From an uncultured Verrucomicrobia subdivision 3 bacterium (GTDB taxonomy: Bacteria; Verrucomicrobiota; Verrucomicrobiia; Limisphaerales; UBA11358), in assembly GCA_903922735.1 (NCBI GenBank), contig CAIXUZ010000076.1, positions 46,595 through 110,594 of the forward strand: a DNA stretch of 64,000 bases, given 5' to 3'. Every line of letters starts with the position of its first letter. Positions within the stretch are counted from its first letter, which is position 1. Positions 8,777-18,487 of the stretch are shown here, in pieces. The notes beneath the pieces were generated by a model, which was not told the origin of the DNA, made no database searches, and saw only the letters and a program-made list of their open reading frames with translations. Made by a program: the position numbers and the translations under genes.

Positions 8777-9051
8777 AGAGCCGGTCTAAAAATTTCGAGG
8801 AGAGTTGTTTTCGTTCTGAAGGCTGGCTGGCGAGGCGCGACGATGAAGAATACCCTTCATGGATCTTCGACCGGGGAGCCACGAAGCCAGACGGCCGGCA
8901 GCACGAAAATCCTTTGGCCGGCGGGTCTTTTGTCCGTGGGCGGCGTTGGCTCGGCCTTTACAGCCCGCTGCGGGGATGCTCAGGCCTCGCCGCCTTGCCC
9001 ACCGCCAAAATTCCTCGCCGCCGCACCCCTCGCAATTTTCAGACCGGCTCT
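8777..9051. repeat. 275-bp element with 26-bp terminal inverted repeats (MITE-like)
   Basis: The left end (8777-8802, AGAGCCGGTCTAAAAATT...) and right end (9026-9051) are inverted copies matching at 23 of 26 positions. The inner sequence is GC-rich, and its open frame runs into the GH97 gene without a stop, giving a spurious 112-residue N-terminal extension (TGEPRSQTAGS, PPCPPPKFLAAAP). The right terminus stops one base before the GH97 start codon. A third copy of the terminus lies at 15061. No transposase is encoded; likely a non-autonomous mobile or palindromic repeat. Confidence 0.8.
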
Positions 9052-9052
9052 A

Positions 9053-12000
9053 ATGCCTTGGCGAATCCTTTTTTTATGTGCCGTCCTGTGGATGGCTTGG
9101 TCAACGGCAGTTCAGGCGACGGACGTTGTCGGCATCAGTATGACGGCGGGGTCTGGAAGCCCGAATTTAATGTCGGCGGCAGATTTGGCGGGCGCACCGG
9201 GCGTGCGAAACGGTAATTGGAATAATGCGACCGCCGCCGGCACGCTGTCGGCGGGAACAATTACCAACCAATCCGGCGCGGTGGTCGCCGGGTTGGCGGT
9301 GTCCATCACCACTTCTAATAATATTAGCCAGCGGGCCACGGGAACCGCCAATGACACCAAGATGTTCGGTGATGACATCGACCATGTTCCCAATAACAGC
9401 CCGACCATCATCCGCGTAACCGGAATTCCCTACACCAACTACAATGTCTATTTCTATGAATACGACACCGAAGTCGGCAGCGGTTCCGCCAACACGCGGG
9501 GCGGATATTTTGCGATGACCAACAGTGTCAACCCGGTTCCGGTTCTGCGCTACATGAGGAATCAGGACAGCAGCTACAATCAGTTATCGCCGGTGGACAG
9601 CAGCGGCAGCGGCTATGTGCAGTCCACCACGGCCGCCATTGCGACCACCGACACTTGGGCCAGCGTTCAAGGCGGCAATTATGTCCGGTTCACCAGCCTG
9701 ACGAACCCGGATTTTACGGCCATCATCGGCACGATCGGCGCCAGCGCCGCTTACAAGGACATATTAGGGCGTTGCATCACAAACGGGAACGCGGTGGCGC
9801 GGTTGAAGTTTGCCGGTTTTCAAATCCAGCAGGCAGGAAGCCCGGGATGGAACACGAACCCGGTGGTGATGCCGGCGGCGACGCAGAACCAGCCCTACAC
9901 GAACACGCTGGCCGATTGGGCCACGCCACCGCTGGGAGGTTCGCTGACATTCAGCAAGGCCGGCGGGCCCGCGTGGCTATCGGTCGCGGCCAGTGGCGAC
10001 TTGAGCGGCACGCCCGGCGCCGGCGACGTTGGCACGAACAGTTTCACCGTGCGGGTAACTGATTCCAGCACGCTGACCAACGACGCGACGGTGCTGATCA
10101 ATGTTCTGCCCGTCGGGGTAAACGGCACGCCGGTTCAACTGGCGTCGCCCGACGGCCGACTGATACTGACCTTCGCCGTCAGTAATTTCAACGGCTCGGC
10201 GGGCTGTCCCGTTTACAGTATCACTAAAACAGGGCAGACGCTCATCGCTGTTTCCAAGCTGGGCCTGACTTTTGGAACCGGTTTACTCGGCACTTACCTG
10301 ACCAACCTGAGCCAGGTTTTCACCTCCAGCAACAGTGTCTGGCAGCCGGTTTATGGTGAGCGCAGCACAGTCACGAACAATTACAATCAACTCATGGTCA
10401 ACCTGCAGGAAGCGGTGTGGCCCAACCGGTGGTTGCAACTCACCTTCCGCGCCTATAACGAAGGGGTGGCTTTTTGCTACACGATTCCCGCGCAAACCGG
10501 TCTGTCCGGGGCCAGCAACCTTACGGAGCAGACTGAGTTCCGGTTTGATGGAAATTATCCCGCCTGGACAACGACCTCCGCCCAGGGAATTTACAGTTCC
10601 AACACCATCAGCGGCGTTCCTTCTGGCTGCGAACGCCCGCTGCCGGTGCAATTGGCCACCAATATGTTTGTGGCCCTGGGTGAGGCGCGGCTGGTGGATT
10701 ATGCGCGGATGAAATTTGCCCCGCTCGCGGGCGCAACCAACAGTCTGGTCAGCCTGCTGGATGGACCGGTGAACAGTTCGTTGCCGCTGACCACGCCGTG
10801 GCGCTTTATCCTGGCCGGCGACAGTCCGGGACAATTATTGGAGAATAACTTTCTCGTGCTGAACCTGAACGATCCGTGCGCCCTGACGAACACCGCCTGG
10901 ATCAAACCGGGCAAGGTGATCCGCGAAACGACGGTCACCACCAACGGCGGCTACGCCTGCGTGAACTTCGCCGTGAAACACCGGCTGCAATATTTCGAGT
11001 ATGACGCCGGCTGGTATGGGCCGGAAAACACGACCCCGGACGCGACGCAGCCGAAGGCCGGACTGGATTTGCAGAACGTGATCAACTACGCCAACTCCAA
11101 TGGAGTCGGGGTCATTCTCTACGTCAATTGGCTGGCCATGACCAATCAACTGAACCTGCTGCCGCCGCTTTACCAGAGCTGGGGCGTCAAGGGCATCAAA
11201 TATGGCTTCGTCGGCCCCAACAGCGCCATCGGCCAACAGACGCCCAATGCCATCGTGAACCAAGCCGTACGCATTTGCGCCACCAACCAGATCCTGTGCG
11301 ACGCGCACGACGAATTCCGTCCGTCCGGATACACGCGGACTTATCCCAACCTGATGACCGTCGAAGGCCTTCTGGGCGATGAAGGCACGCCAACCACGAC
11401 ACAGGACACCACCGAACTGTTTTCGCGAATGCTCGCCGGCGGGGCGGATCACACGGTCTGCTACTTTGACGCCCGCGTGACAAACAACTGGAGTTACGTC
11501 TATCAACTGGCCAAGGCCGTCTGCTTCTACAGCCCGTGGCAGTTCCTTTATTGGTATGACATTCCGACGAACTCCCCGGGCTATGTCAGCGGCGGCAATG
11601 ACAAGATCAACGATGTGCCGGAGCTGGAATTTTACGACTATCTGCCCACGGTCTGGGATGAAACGCGGGTGTTGCAGAGTTGCATCGGCCAATATGCCAT
11701 CATCGCGCGGCGCACGGGCAACGACTGGTTCATCGGCGCGATGAACGCCAATTCCAGCCGCACCTTTGCCGTGCCACTGGACTTTTTGACACCCGGCCAG
11801 AAATACATCGAGAACGTCTATACGCAAGACCCGAACATTCCGACGCGCACCCAGGTCCGGATTGACCGGTTGGTGGTGGATTCCACAGCGACGAATTTTC
11901 TGACGCTGGCCGCCTCCAGCGGCGCAGCGGTCCGCCTGACGCCGGCCATACCGCCGGCCGCTCAAAGCCTGTCGCTGTCGGCCAAAAACGGTTTCAGTCT

Positions 12001-12181
12001 GATTTCTTCGGGACATCTGGGCACGGCCTATTCGCTTTACGCCACCACCAACCTCACCCTGCCCGCCGCCCAATGGACACTGCTGGCGGGGACAAACCTG
12101 GTTGCGACCAGTCCTTTCACGAACAATGACGCCACGGCCACGAACCAGCGACAACGGTTTTACCGTTACTCTGCTCCATAA
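9053..12181 (+). CDS. Secreted multidomain GH97-like glycoside hydrolase
   Basis: The true start is probably the ATG at 9053, which gives a signal peptide (MPWRILFLCAVLWMAWSTAVQA); the frame upstream is inside a repeat element. Order of parts in the 1042-residue product: an N-terminal beta-rich domain of ~210 residues, a putative-Ig domain (from NPVVMPAATQNQPY through LSGTPGAGDVGTNSF), then the GH97 N-domain (VQLASPDGRLILTF), the barrel (QYFEYDAGWYG with a candidate catalytic Asp; NLMTVEGLLGDEG with a candidate acid/base Glu) and a C-domain. It ends in a ~65-residue tail (YSLYATTNLTLPAAQW ... QRQRFYRY). GH97 enzymes are alpha-glucosidases or alpha-galactosidases. The catalytic mode is inferred from the Asp and is not proven. 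Confidence 0.85.
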   Translation: MPWRILFLCAVLWMAWSTAVQATDVVGISMTAGSGSPNLMSAADLAGAPGVRNGNWNNATAAGTLSAGTITNQSGAVVAGLAVSITTSNNISQRATGTANDTKMFGDDIDHVPNNSPTIIRVTGIPYTNYNVYFYEYDTEVGSGSANTRGGYFAMTNSVNPVPVLRYMRNQDSSYNQLSPVDSSGSGYVQSTTAAIATTDTWASVQGGNYVRFTSLTNPDFTAIIGTIGASAAYKDILGRCITNGNAVARLKFAGFQIQQAGSPGWNTNPVVMPAATQNQPYTNTLADWATPPLGGSLTFSKAGGPAWLSVAASGDLSGTPGAGDVGTNSFTVRVTDSSTLTNDATVLINVLPVGVNGTPVQLASPDGRLILTFAVSNFNGSAGCPVYSITKTGQTLIAVSKLGLTFGTGLLGTYLTNLSQVFTSSNSVWQPVYGERSTVTNNYNQLMVNLQEAVWPNRWLQLTFRAYNEGVAFCYTIPAQTGLSGASNLTEQTEFRFDGNYPAWTTTSAQGIYSSNTISGVPSGCERPLPVQLATNMFVALGEARLVDYARMKFAPLAGATNSLVSLLDGPVNSSLPLTTPWRFILAGDSPGQLLENNFLVLNLNDPCALTNTAWIKPGKVIRETTVTTNGGYACVNFAVKHRLQYFEYDAGWYGPENTTPDATQPKAGLDLQNVINYANSNGVGVILYVNWLAMTNQLNLLPPLYQSWGVKGIKYGFVGPNSAIGQQTPNAIVNQAVRICATNQILCDAHDEFRPSGYTRTYPNLMTVEGLLGDEGTPTTTQDTTELFSRMLAGGADHTVCYFDARVTNNWSYVYQLAKAVCFYSPWQFLYWYDIPTNSPGYVSGGNDKINDVPELEFYDYLPTVWDETRVLQSCIGQYAIIARRTGNDWFIGAMNANSSRTFAVPLDFLTPGQKYIENVYTQDPNIPTRTQVRIDRLVVDSTATNFLTLAASSGAAVRLTPAIPPAAQSLSLSAKNGFSLISSGHLGTAYSLYATTNLTLPAAQWTLLAGTNLVATSPFTNNDATATNQRQRFYRYSAP

Positions 12182-12391
12182 GTGGGAAACTGATTTTAAA
12201 TGAATTTCTAACCCGCCGCAAATCGCAGGATTTTTCCCAGGAAGCATCGACGAGATTCTTTCCGCAGCTCCAGTTTATCGACCGGCGCGAACAACGACCT
12301 CAATTCACTGGTCGAGTTCATCGGATTTGCCCCGGCGCTTCAGCGCGAGGCTGGGCAGCGTTGGCACTGTGCTTTCGGGTGTAGAGCTGAG

Positions 12392-15010
12392 CTATTGGGT
12401 TTCCTTGAGCCGGATGGACTCAATGGCCACGCTGACGCCATCGAGGCTGCCGGGATCAAACCGCAAACCAGTGATCAGGCCGCGCCAGCGCGGGTGACCG
12501 GCCAGGCGCACGGTCATATCGTGAAACTGACCATCGCCGCGGATGGCAAAATGCAGGCTGCTGGCTTCATTCACCGGCGCGGTCTTGGTGATCCAGAATA
12601 ATTGCCCATCAATGTCACGACTGGCCTTGAGGCGAATCACAAAATCGGAGTATTTTGCGGCCCGGAGCGTGAGCGGCGGGCTGCTGAGAATGGGATCGCG
12701 TCCGCGCGTGGCGAAACACAAAGCGCCGTTTTCAATACGCAAATTGCTCATGTTGCCGCCTTGCCAGCCGAGCGGGCTGGAGGCGCTGGTGAAGTCCCAT
12801 TTGGTCGTGGGCGGCTCAACCGGAACGTCATAAGGTCCGCGGCCGACATCCGCGGGGACGATTTCCGCCGGCTTGGGCGATGATGGCGAAAAAACCTGGC
12901 GAATCGCGTCGAGATAGCCAAAGCCGAATTCGCGGTGGGGTTCGATATAGCTGCCTTCGCCCAATTCATTCCAGGCTTCGACGAAAAGCATTTTCAATTT
13001 GGGATCCGATTCGCGGGTGTCCAAAAACTTTTTGGCATCCTCCAAATGGCGTTTGAACAATTCCGGGGTGCGGCCAAAGCGCTCGACGGCGCGGGCGCCG
13101 GCCCAGGGGCGGTCATCCCAGCCAGCCGCCACCGGCGGAATCAGCTTCAGAACATTGGCGGCGGCGAGTTTTTCCCAGGCGGCTTTGTAGCCCTCAATGT
13201 TCTTTTCGTAGGAAGCCCGGCGGGCAACCAACTCTTCGGGATTCATGTTCAAACGGGGCCAGTTGTAGCAGGAAATGGCGTCATAACCCATTTCCTTCAA
13301 CTGCGGCAGGTAATTCGTGCTGTCGTTGTTGCAGGCCACCAGGTAGAGGCCTTTCAGGCCAGCCTCACGGCACAGGGCGCGCATTTTCTCAAACGATGCT
13401 TTCACCGCCTCAAGGCCCATGTCTTTGGCGGGATTTCTAGGAGCAAACATGACCACCACCGGTTTGCCTTCCACTTTCAGATAATTGGAGCGCTTGAAAT
13501 AATTATTGATCCAGAACGCGGTCATATTCTCAAAATCCCTGGCGGAGTGCGAACCGGGCTGGTTGTGATTGGCATAAAGCAGACAGAAGTTGAGCATGTT
13601 TCCGTAGCGCGACTTGAACAGCGCGTCCAAGCCCTGTTCGTTGTGCTGGTGGCCCCGGTCCCAATACCAGTCGTAGAGGAAAAAGTTGATGCCCGATTCC
13701 ACGGCCCATTTGATCTGCCAGTCGGCCACTTCCGGGTCGCCTTCGTGATACCAGCCCAGCAGCGGTTTGCGCTCGGGGAAGGGCTGAATCCGCGACCAGC
13801 GCACCGCCGTGTCCCAGCCGGGATAATAATATGCGCCGATCAGATAATCGCTCTTCACCGGATGGGGCACCGGCACATAGTCGGCCTTGGGCAGGTTCAA
13901 TGGCGCGCGAAAATCCAGCCTGGCGGCAATGGGCGACGCCCCAGCCAGCGTCAGCATGGCTTCGGCGGTGCCGGGTTGATCCGCCTGCACCGTCCATGAA
14001 ATTTTTTCGGGAGAATTAAATTCAAGCTGGGCCGGCACGGCACCGGAATTTATCAGGCGCGCCCCCTTCAGTTGCAATTGCGGTGTCAAATTGTGCGCCG
14101 GCTCGCCGCCGTGGTTGACCACCATCGCTTCAAGCTGCACCGGCTTGCCGGAGCGGACAATGGCATCGGACAAACCGAAACTGGTGACTTCCAGATCGGC
14201 GGGCCCTTGCGGATCTTCCCCCAAGGCCAGCAGTTCAATTTGCCTGGCTCCCTCCGCTGTCACGCGCAGATTCACAATCTGGCCGCGCCAGGACCCCTTG
14301 TCATTGAGGTCGATGTTATAGGTATGAGCCAAACCATCGCCGCGCAGAGGAAAAGTCATCGGCTGAAGTCCGTTGGTGGCGTTGCTGGCAAAACCGATCT
14401 GGCATTGACTGTTCGCTCCAATGGCGGTCGTCAGGCGCAGGGACAGGATTGAACCCTGGCTTGCCGGCCAGTTCAAGCGACCACGCCAGGCGCCATTCTC
14501 CAATTTCACATTATGCAGGGGCAAAGCCACCGCTTCACCCGGTGTGGCCTCGACAATTCGCAGCGCCTTGATCAGGTAATGTCCGCCTTGTTGTTCGGGA
14601 AAATCGAGGCGCAGGCGGATGATCTTTTTTTCCCCCTGCCAGAACGGCTCAATCCGATAGGTCTGCATTCCCGTGGCAATGGCAAACGGAGTGAGCTTGC
14701 CGGAGGCAAAACCACCGTGAGGCGAATTGGTGGTTCCGGTCCAAAAAAACATGCCGCTGCCGGCAACATCGCTTTGCATTTCCAATTCGATATATTGCGA
14801 AGATGTGGCTGCAAAGGCGTCAAAGACCGCGCTGATCAGCATCGAATCGCCTTTCACGGTTTCCACGGACAGCCCGCCGTTCTCAACGTGCTTGTCTTTC
14901 ACCGCCCCCCCCTGCCATTTGACTATTTCGTCCACTTTGAACTCGCGGACCACGGTGGCAGAATAAGATTGGGCCGCGACGAACAGGAGCAGGATAAGGA
15001 GGGTGCGCAT
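12392..15010 (-). CDS. Secreted WbsX/GH99-like protein with flanking beta-sandwich domains
   Basis: The 872-residue product has a signal peptide (MRTLLILLLFVAAQSYS). The middle (~390-700) carries IGAYYYPGWD, GWYHEGDPEVADWQIKWA, FFLYDWYWDRG and LFVEAWNELGEGSYIEP, the hallmarks of the WbsX / glycosyltransferase-WbsX family related to GH99 and GH71 endo-alpha-mannosidases. The Glu residues in EAWNELGEG are candidate catalytic residues. Segments before (~20-380) and after (~740-870) look like carbohydrate-binding beta-sandwiches; repeated 'RWRGLITGLRFDPGS'-type phrases fit a CBM-like or DUF1080-like fold. It converges with the GH97-like gene across ~210 bases in which I see no strong terminator. 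Confidence 0.85.
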   Translation of the reverse strand: MRTLLILLLFVAAQSYSATVVREFKVDEIVKWQGGAVKDKHVENGGLSVETVKGDSMLISAVFDAFAATSSQYIELEMQSDVAGSGMFFWTGTTNSPHGGFASGKLTPFAIATGMQTYRIEPFWQGEKKIIRLRLDFPEQQGGHYLIKALRIVEATPGEAVALPLHNVKLENGAWRGRLNWPASQGSILSLRLTTAIGANSQCQIGFASNATNGLQPMTFPLRGDGLAHTYNIDLNDKGSWRGQIVNLRVTAEGARQIELLALGEDPQGPADLEVTSFGLSDAIVRSGKPVQLEAMVVNHGGEPAHNLTPQLQLKGARLINSGAVPAQLEFNSPEKISWTVQADQPGTAEAMLTLAGASPIAARLDFRAPLNLPKADYVPVPHPVKSDYLIGAYYYPGWDTAVRWSRIQPFPERKPLLGWYHEGDPEVADWQIKWAVESGINFFLYDWYWDRGHQHNEQGLDALFKSRYGNMLNFCLLYANHNQPGSHSARDFENMTAFWINNYFKRSNYLKVEGKPVVVMFAPRNPAKDMGLEAVKASFEKMRALCREAGLKGLYLVACNNDSTNYLPQLKEMGYDAISCYNWPRLNMNPEELVARRASYEKNIEGYKAAWEKLAAANVLKLIPPVAAGWDDRPWAGARAVERFGRTPELFKRHLEDAKKFLDTRESDPKLKMLFVEAWNELGEGSYIEPHREFGFGYLDAIRQVFSPSSPKPAEIVPADVGRGPYDVPVEPPTTKWDFTSASSPLGWQGGNMSNLRIENGALCFATRGRDPILSSPPLTLRAAKYSDFVIRLKASRDIDGQLFWITKTAPVNEASSLHFAIRGDGQFHDMTVRLAGHPRWRGLITGLRFDPGSLDGVSVAIESIRLKETQ

Positions 15011-15060
15011 GATTGAAGGTAAGGATGTTTTATAGATGGGCGCAAGGTTGTATTCGACTT

Positions 15061-15105
15061 AGAGCCGGCCTGAAAATTCCGAGGCGGGCTGTTTTCGTTA
15101 TGAAG
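15061..15105 (+). repeat. Solo terminus of the 8777-9051 element
   Basis: AGAGCCGGCCTGAAAATT..., followed by a GTTTTCGTT(A/C)TGAAG block, matches the left end of the 275-bp element through about 45 bases; a matching right end is not found nearby. It lies in the divergent intergenic region between the WbsX-like gene and the oxidoreductase gene. Confidence 0.75.
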
Positions 15106-15242
15106 CCAGAGGTGAATGCACAAAAGTATCGGAAGTCGTTACAAAAGGCGGTGCACTCCGACCCCAAGGCTTGTATGGTCATTCAACGCCTCGTATATTT
15201 AATCACCAAACCACCACTGACTGTTTACCGAACCATCCCCCG

Positions 15243-16265
15243 ATGATCACCTCCATTCAAAAATCGTCCCATGGCTTGCTCCTGCTGATCTCCCTGTTCG
15301 CCGCCGGCAGCATCACCGCCCGCGCCGCCGACCTGCGGCTGGGCATCATCGGTACGGACACCTCGCATGCGGTTGAGTTCACCAAGGTGTTGAACGACCC
15401 CGCAAACACCAACCATGTCGCGGGCGCCCGGGTGGTGACGGCCTTCAAAGGCGGCAGCCCGGACATTCCCGCCAGCTTCAAAAAAGTGGAAACCAACGCC
15501 GCCGTGATGCGCGACAAATACGGCGTGAAAATCTGCGACACCATCGAGCAAGCCTGCGCCGAGGCGGATGCCGTGCTCATCGAAAGCGTGGATGGCCGCA
15601 CGCATCTGGCCCAGGTCAAGCTGGCCATCGCCGCCAAGAAACCGTTCTTCATCGACAAACCCCTGGCGGCGAATCTGCGCGACGCCCTCGAAATCATCCG
15701 CCTGACCAAAGCCGCCGGCCTCCCGCTGTTCACCGCTTCCTCGCTGAGGTACGGCAAAAACACCCAAGCCGTGCGGCAAGGCAGCCTGGGCCGGGTGTTG
15801 AGCGCGGAAACGTTCAGCCCCGCCCACCTCGAACCGACCAATCCCAATCTCTATTGGTATGGCATTCACGGGTGCGAATCGCTTTTCACCGTCATGGGCA
15901 CCGGCTGCGAGAGCGTCAGTCAACGCACCACGCCCGACGGACGGATTGAAGTCACCGGCACCTGGAAAGGCGGACGCACCGGCATCTTCCGCGAAGCTGA
16001 ACCCAAGGCCAAGGTGCAATACGGCGGCATGGCCAAGGGCGAAAAAGGCGAGGCCCCGGTCGGCGCGTATGACGGCTACGCACCGCTAGTGGCCGAGATC
16101 GTGAAATTTTTCCAAACCGGTAAATCGCCCGTGCCCACGGAAGAAACCATTGAACTTTTCACCTTCATGTCGGCAGCCGAGGAAAGCATGCATCAGGGCG
16201 GCAAGCCCGTGACGACGGCGGAATTGCTGGCTAAAGCCCAGGCGACAACACCCGCCAAACCATGA
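15243..16265 (+). CDS. Exported Gfo/Idh/MocA-family oxidoreductase
   Basis: Starting at the ATG at 15243 the protein is 340 residues with an N-terminal signal peptide (LLLLISLFAAGSITARAA). A Rossmann-type NAD(P)-binding start follows (LRLGIIGTDTSHA), then ADAVLIESVDGRTHLAQV and the family motif KPFFIDKPLAA, whose Lys-Pro interacts with cofactor and substrate. Gfo/Idh/MocA enzymes oxidise or reduce sugars, inositols and their derivatives; periplasmic versions are common in this phylum. The stop overlaps the start of the alpha-galactosidase gene (ATGA), so translational coupling is likely. The frame extends back to 15171 but without signal-like character. The substrate is unknown; the context suggests a sugar released by the neighbouring hydrolases. 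Confidence 0.88.
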   Translation: MITSIQKSSHGLLLLISLFAAGSITARAADLRLGIIGTDTSHAVEFTKVLNDPANTNHVAGARVVTAFKGGSPDIPASFKKVETNAAVMRDKYGVKICDTIEQACAEADAVLIESVDGRTHLAQVKLAIAAKKPFFIDKPLAANLRDALEIIRLTKAAGLPLFTASSLRYGKNTQAVRQGSLGRVLSAETFSPAHLEPTNPNLYWYGIHGCESLFTVMGTGCESVSQRTTPDGRIEVTGTWKGGRTGIFREAEPKAKVQYGGMAKGEKGEAPVGAYDGYAPLVAEIVKFFQTGKSPVPTEETIELFTFMSAAEESMHQGGKPVTTAELLAKAQATTPAKP

Positions 16266-18478
16266 TGTTTGATATCGCCGTGAAACACATTCGACTCCTT
16301 ACATTCACCGCCCTCCTACTGGTGCCGCTGGCCGCACTACAAGCCGGCGAGGCAGTTGTGGCCGAGAAAAAAACGCCGGTGGTGACGCCGCAGTTAAGCG
16401 GCGGCGGATTAGAAGTGCGCCACAAGCTTGAAGGTAAAAAATTACAGGAAGTGTCGCTATTGCCGACGGGGATGACGAACTTGTTGGACAAAGCCAAGTC
16501 GGATATCAAAACGGGCGTGGAGGTGGAATTGCAGGTCTCCGGCTATAACTGGGCGTCACACCACGCCAAGAAACTCACCGGCGGCAATCCTGGCAACGAG
16601 TTGATTTACCTCGGCCAGCAGACGTTGGAATCAAAGCTTGGCCAGCATCAGGTTTTATTGCAACAGGCACCGGAACTGGGGCTGCGCGTGGAATCACACT
16701 ACGAATTCTTTCAGGATATTCCCGTCATGCGCCGCTGGTCCCGGCTGGTGAACGAGGGCCATTCGCCGGTGGGCATTGAGCATGTCAGCTCCGCGATGGT
16801 TTACAATTTCGCAAATTTTGGGCCGAGCCCACTGGAACAGAAGTTGCAGGTTAGCTATGCCAACAATAGTTGGACAAGCGAAGCGCAGTGGCAGTCGGCG
16901 CCGCCGTCGCGCTGGGGGTTTTTGGAGAATGGACATTTCAGCCTCACCGCCATCGCCTTCAACAACATCGGCAGCTGGTCCACGATGTCGCAGCTGCCCA
17001 TCGGCATGGCTGAGAACCGCGACCTGGGCGTCACCTGGTTCTGGCAGATCGAGCAAAATGGTTCATGGCACTGGGAGATTTCCGAAACCGGCAACCGCAC
17101 GAGCTATCTTTATCTCGGCGGCCCAGATGAACTTTTTAATTCGGCGTGGAAAAATTTGCAGCCCGGTCAAAGCTACGATTCCGTGCCGGTGGCCGTGGGC
17201 TGCGTCAAGGGCGGTTTCAATGAAGCGGTGGCGGCCATGACGGCTTACCGGCGCAAGGCTTGCCTGATGCCTCATCCGGACAACGTGAAGTGCCCCGTGA
17301 TTTTCAACGACTACATGAATTGCCTGAACGCCAACCCGACCACGGAGAAGGAGTTGCCGGTCATTGATGCGGCGGCGGCGGCGGGTTGCGAATATTATGT
17401 GATTGACGCCGGCTGGTATGCGGAACTCAAGGAGACATGGTGGGCGACCGTGGGCCTGTGGCAGCCTTCAAAAACCCGCTTTGGCACCAATGGTTTGACG
17501 GGGCTGTTGGATTATATCCGCGCCAAGGGTATGATTCCAGGATTGTGGCTGGAGATCGAGGTTGCCGGCATCAATTCGCCGCTGAAAGACAAGCCCGATT
17601 CATGGTTCTTCATGCGGCATGGTCATCGGGTCATTGACAACGGTCGTTTCCTGCTGGATTTCCGCAATCCCGACGTGCGCGCACATGCCGATGAGGTGGT
17701 TAACCGACTGGTGCGCGAATATCGCGTGGGCTACCTCAAAATGGATTATAACGTGGATGCGTTGCTGGGCACCGAAACCGGGGCTGACAGTTTTGGCCAA
17801 GGCCTACTCGAACATCAGCGAGCCTACCTCAGGTGGATCGATGCCGTGCATCAGCGGTTTCCGGAACTGGTCATCGAGAATTGCGGCAGCGGCGGCGGAC
17901 GCATGGATTACGGGATGCTTTCCCATCATCAGCTTCAGTCCTCCAGCGACCAGACGGATTACCGAAAATATCCTTCCATCGTGGCCGGCGGGCTGGCGGC
18001 GGTGCTGCCGGAACAATTCGCCGTGTGGTCTTATCCCAAGGCGGAGGATGACGCCGATGCCGCGAGTTTCAATCTGGTCAACGCCATGCTCGCCCGCATC
18101 CATCAGAGCGGCGGCATTGCCAATCTGAAAGACGAAAGCCGAAAGCAGGTTCACGCCGGTTTGCGCATTTACAAAGAACACATCCGCCAGCATATCCCGC
18201 ACATGACGCCGTTTTATCCGCTAGGCATGCCCCCTTCGATGGCAGATACGAAATCGCCCGTGGCCGTCGGCTTGCAGGATTCCGAGCGCGCCTTTGTGGC
18301 GGTCTGGCGGTTGGCGGGTGATAAAAAAATCACGCTGCCAAATACTTTTGGGGGCCGCGTGACCTTGCTTTATCCCACTGATTTGGGAATCAAGGTGGAA
18401 TATTCTTCCAAGACTTTGGAAATTAGATTCCCGCGCCCTTATATGGCGGCGATTCTCGAAGTAACCAAAAAGCCATAG
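16262..18478 (+). CDS. Secreted alpha-galactosidase, GH36-like
   Basis: The 738-residue protein has a signal peptide (first ~30 residues) and the GH36/melibiase layout: an N-terminal beta-supersandwich (to ~330), a barrel with YYVIDAGWY and GLWLEIEVAG, the nucleophile segment YLKMDYN (Asp), ENCGSGGGRMDYG, and an acid/base segment SSSDQTDY (Asp), then a short beta C-domain. It should release alpha-linked galactose from side chains of plant glycans. The start codon overlaps the stop of the oxidoreductase gene by 4 bases, and the broken GH28 follows after 9 bases, so the three form one transcription unit. Subfamily and substrate (raffinose type or polymer) cannot be fixed from motifs alone. Confidence 0.92.
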   Translation: MMFDIAVKHIRLLTFTALLLVPLAALQAGEAVVAEKKTPVVTPQLSGGGLEVRHKLEGKKLQEVSLLPTGMTNLLDKAKSDIKTGVEVELQVSGYNWASHHAKKLTGGNPGNELIYLGQQTLESKLGQHQVLLQQAPELGLRVESHYEFFQDIPVMRRWSRLVNEGHSPVGIEHVSSAMVYNFANFGPSPLEQKLQVSYANNSWTSEAQWQSAPPSRWGFLENGHFSLTAIAFNNIGSWSTMSQLPIGMAENRDLGVTWFWQIEQNGSWHWEISETGNRTSYLYLGGPDELFNSAWKNLQPGQSYDSVPVAVGCVKGGFNEAVAAMTAYRRKACLMPHPDNVKCPVIFNDYMNCLNANPTTEKELPVIDAAAAAGCEYYVIDAGWYAELKETWWATVGLWQPSKTRFGTNGLTGLLDYIRAKGMIPGLWLEIEVAGINSPLKDKPDSWFFMRHGHRVIDNGRFLLDFRNPDVRAHADEVVNRLVREYRVGYLKMDYNVDALLGTETGADSFGQGLLEHQRAYLRWIDAVHQRFPELVIENCGSGGGRMDYGMLSHHQLQSSSDQTDYRKYPSIVAGGLAAVLPEQFAVWSYPKAEDDADAASFNLVNAMLARIHQSGGIANLKDESRKQVHAGLRIYKEHIRQHIPHMTPFYPLGMPPSMADTKSPVAVGLQDSERAFVAVWRLAGDKKITLPNTFGGRVTLLYPTDLGIKVEYSSKTLEIRFPRPYMAAILEVTKKP

Positions 18479-18487
18479 TAAACTCCT

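Noticed and set aside
8717..9052. N-terminal extension of the GH97-like protein
   Set aside because: The extension lies in a repeat element and has no signal peptide; the ATG at 9053 starts one.
10835..12247. Long minus-strand frame (470 codons) opposite the GH97-like gene
   Set aside because: Antisense shadow of a high-GC gene; no domain, low-complexity Arg/Gly-rich product.
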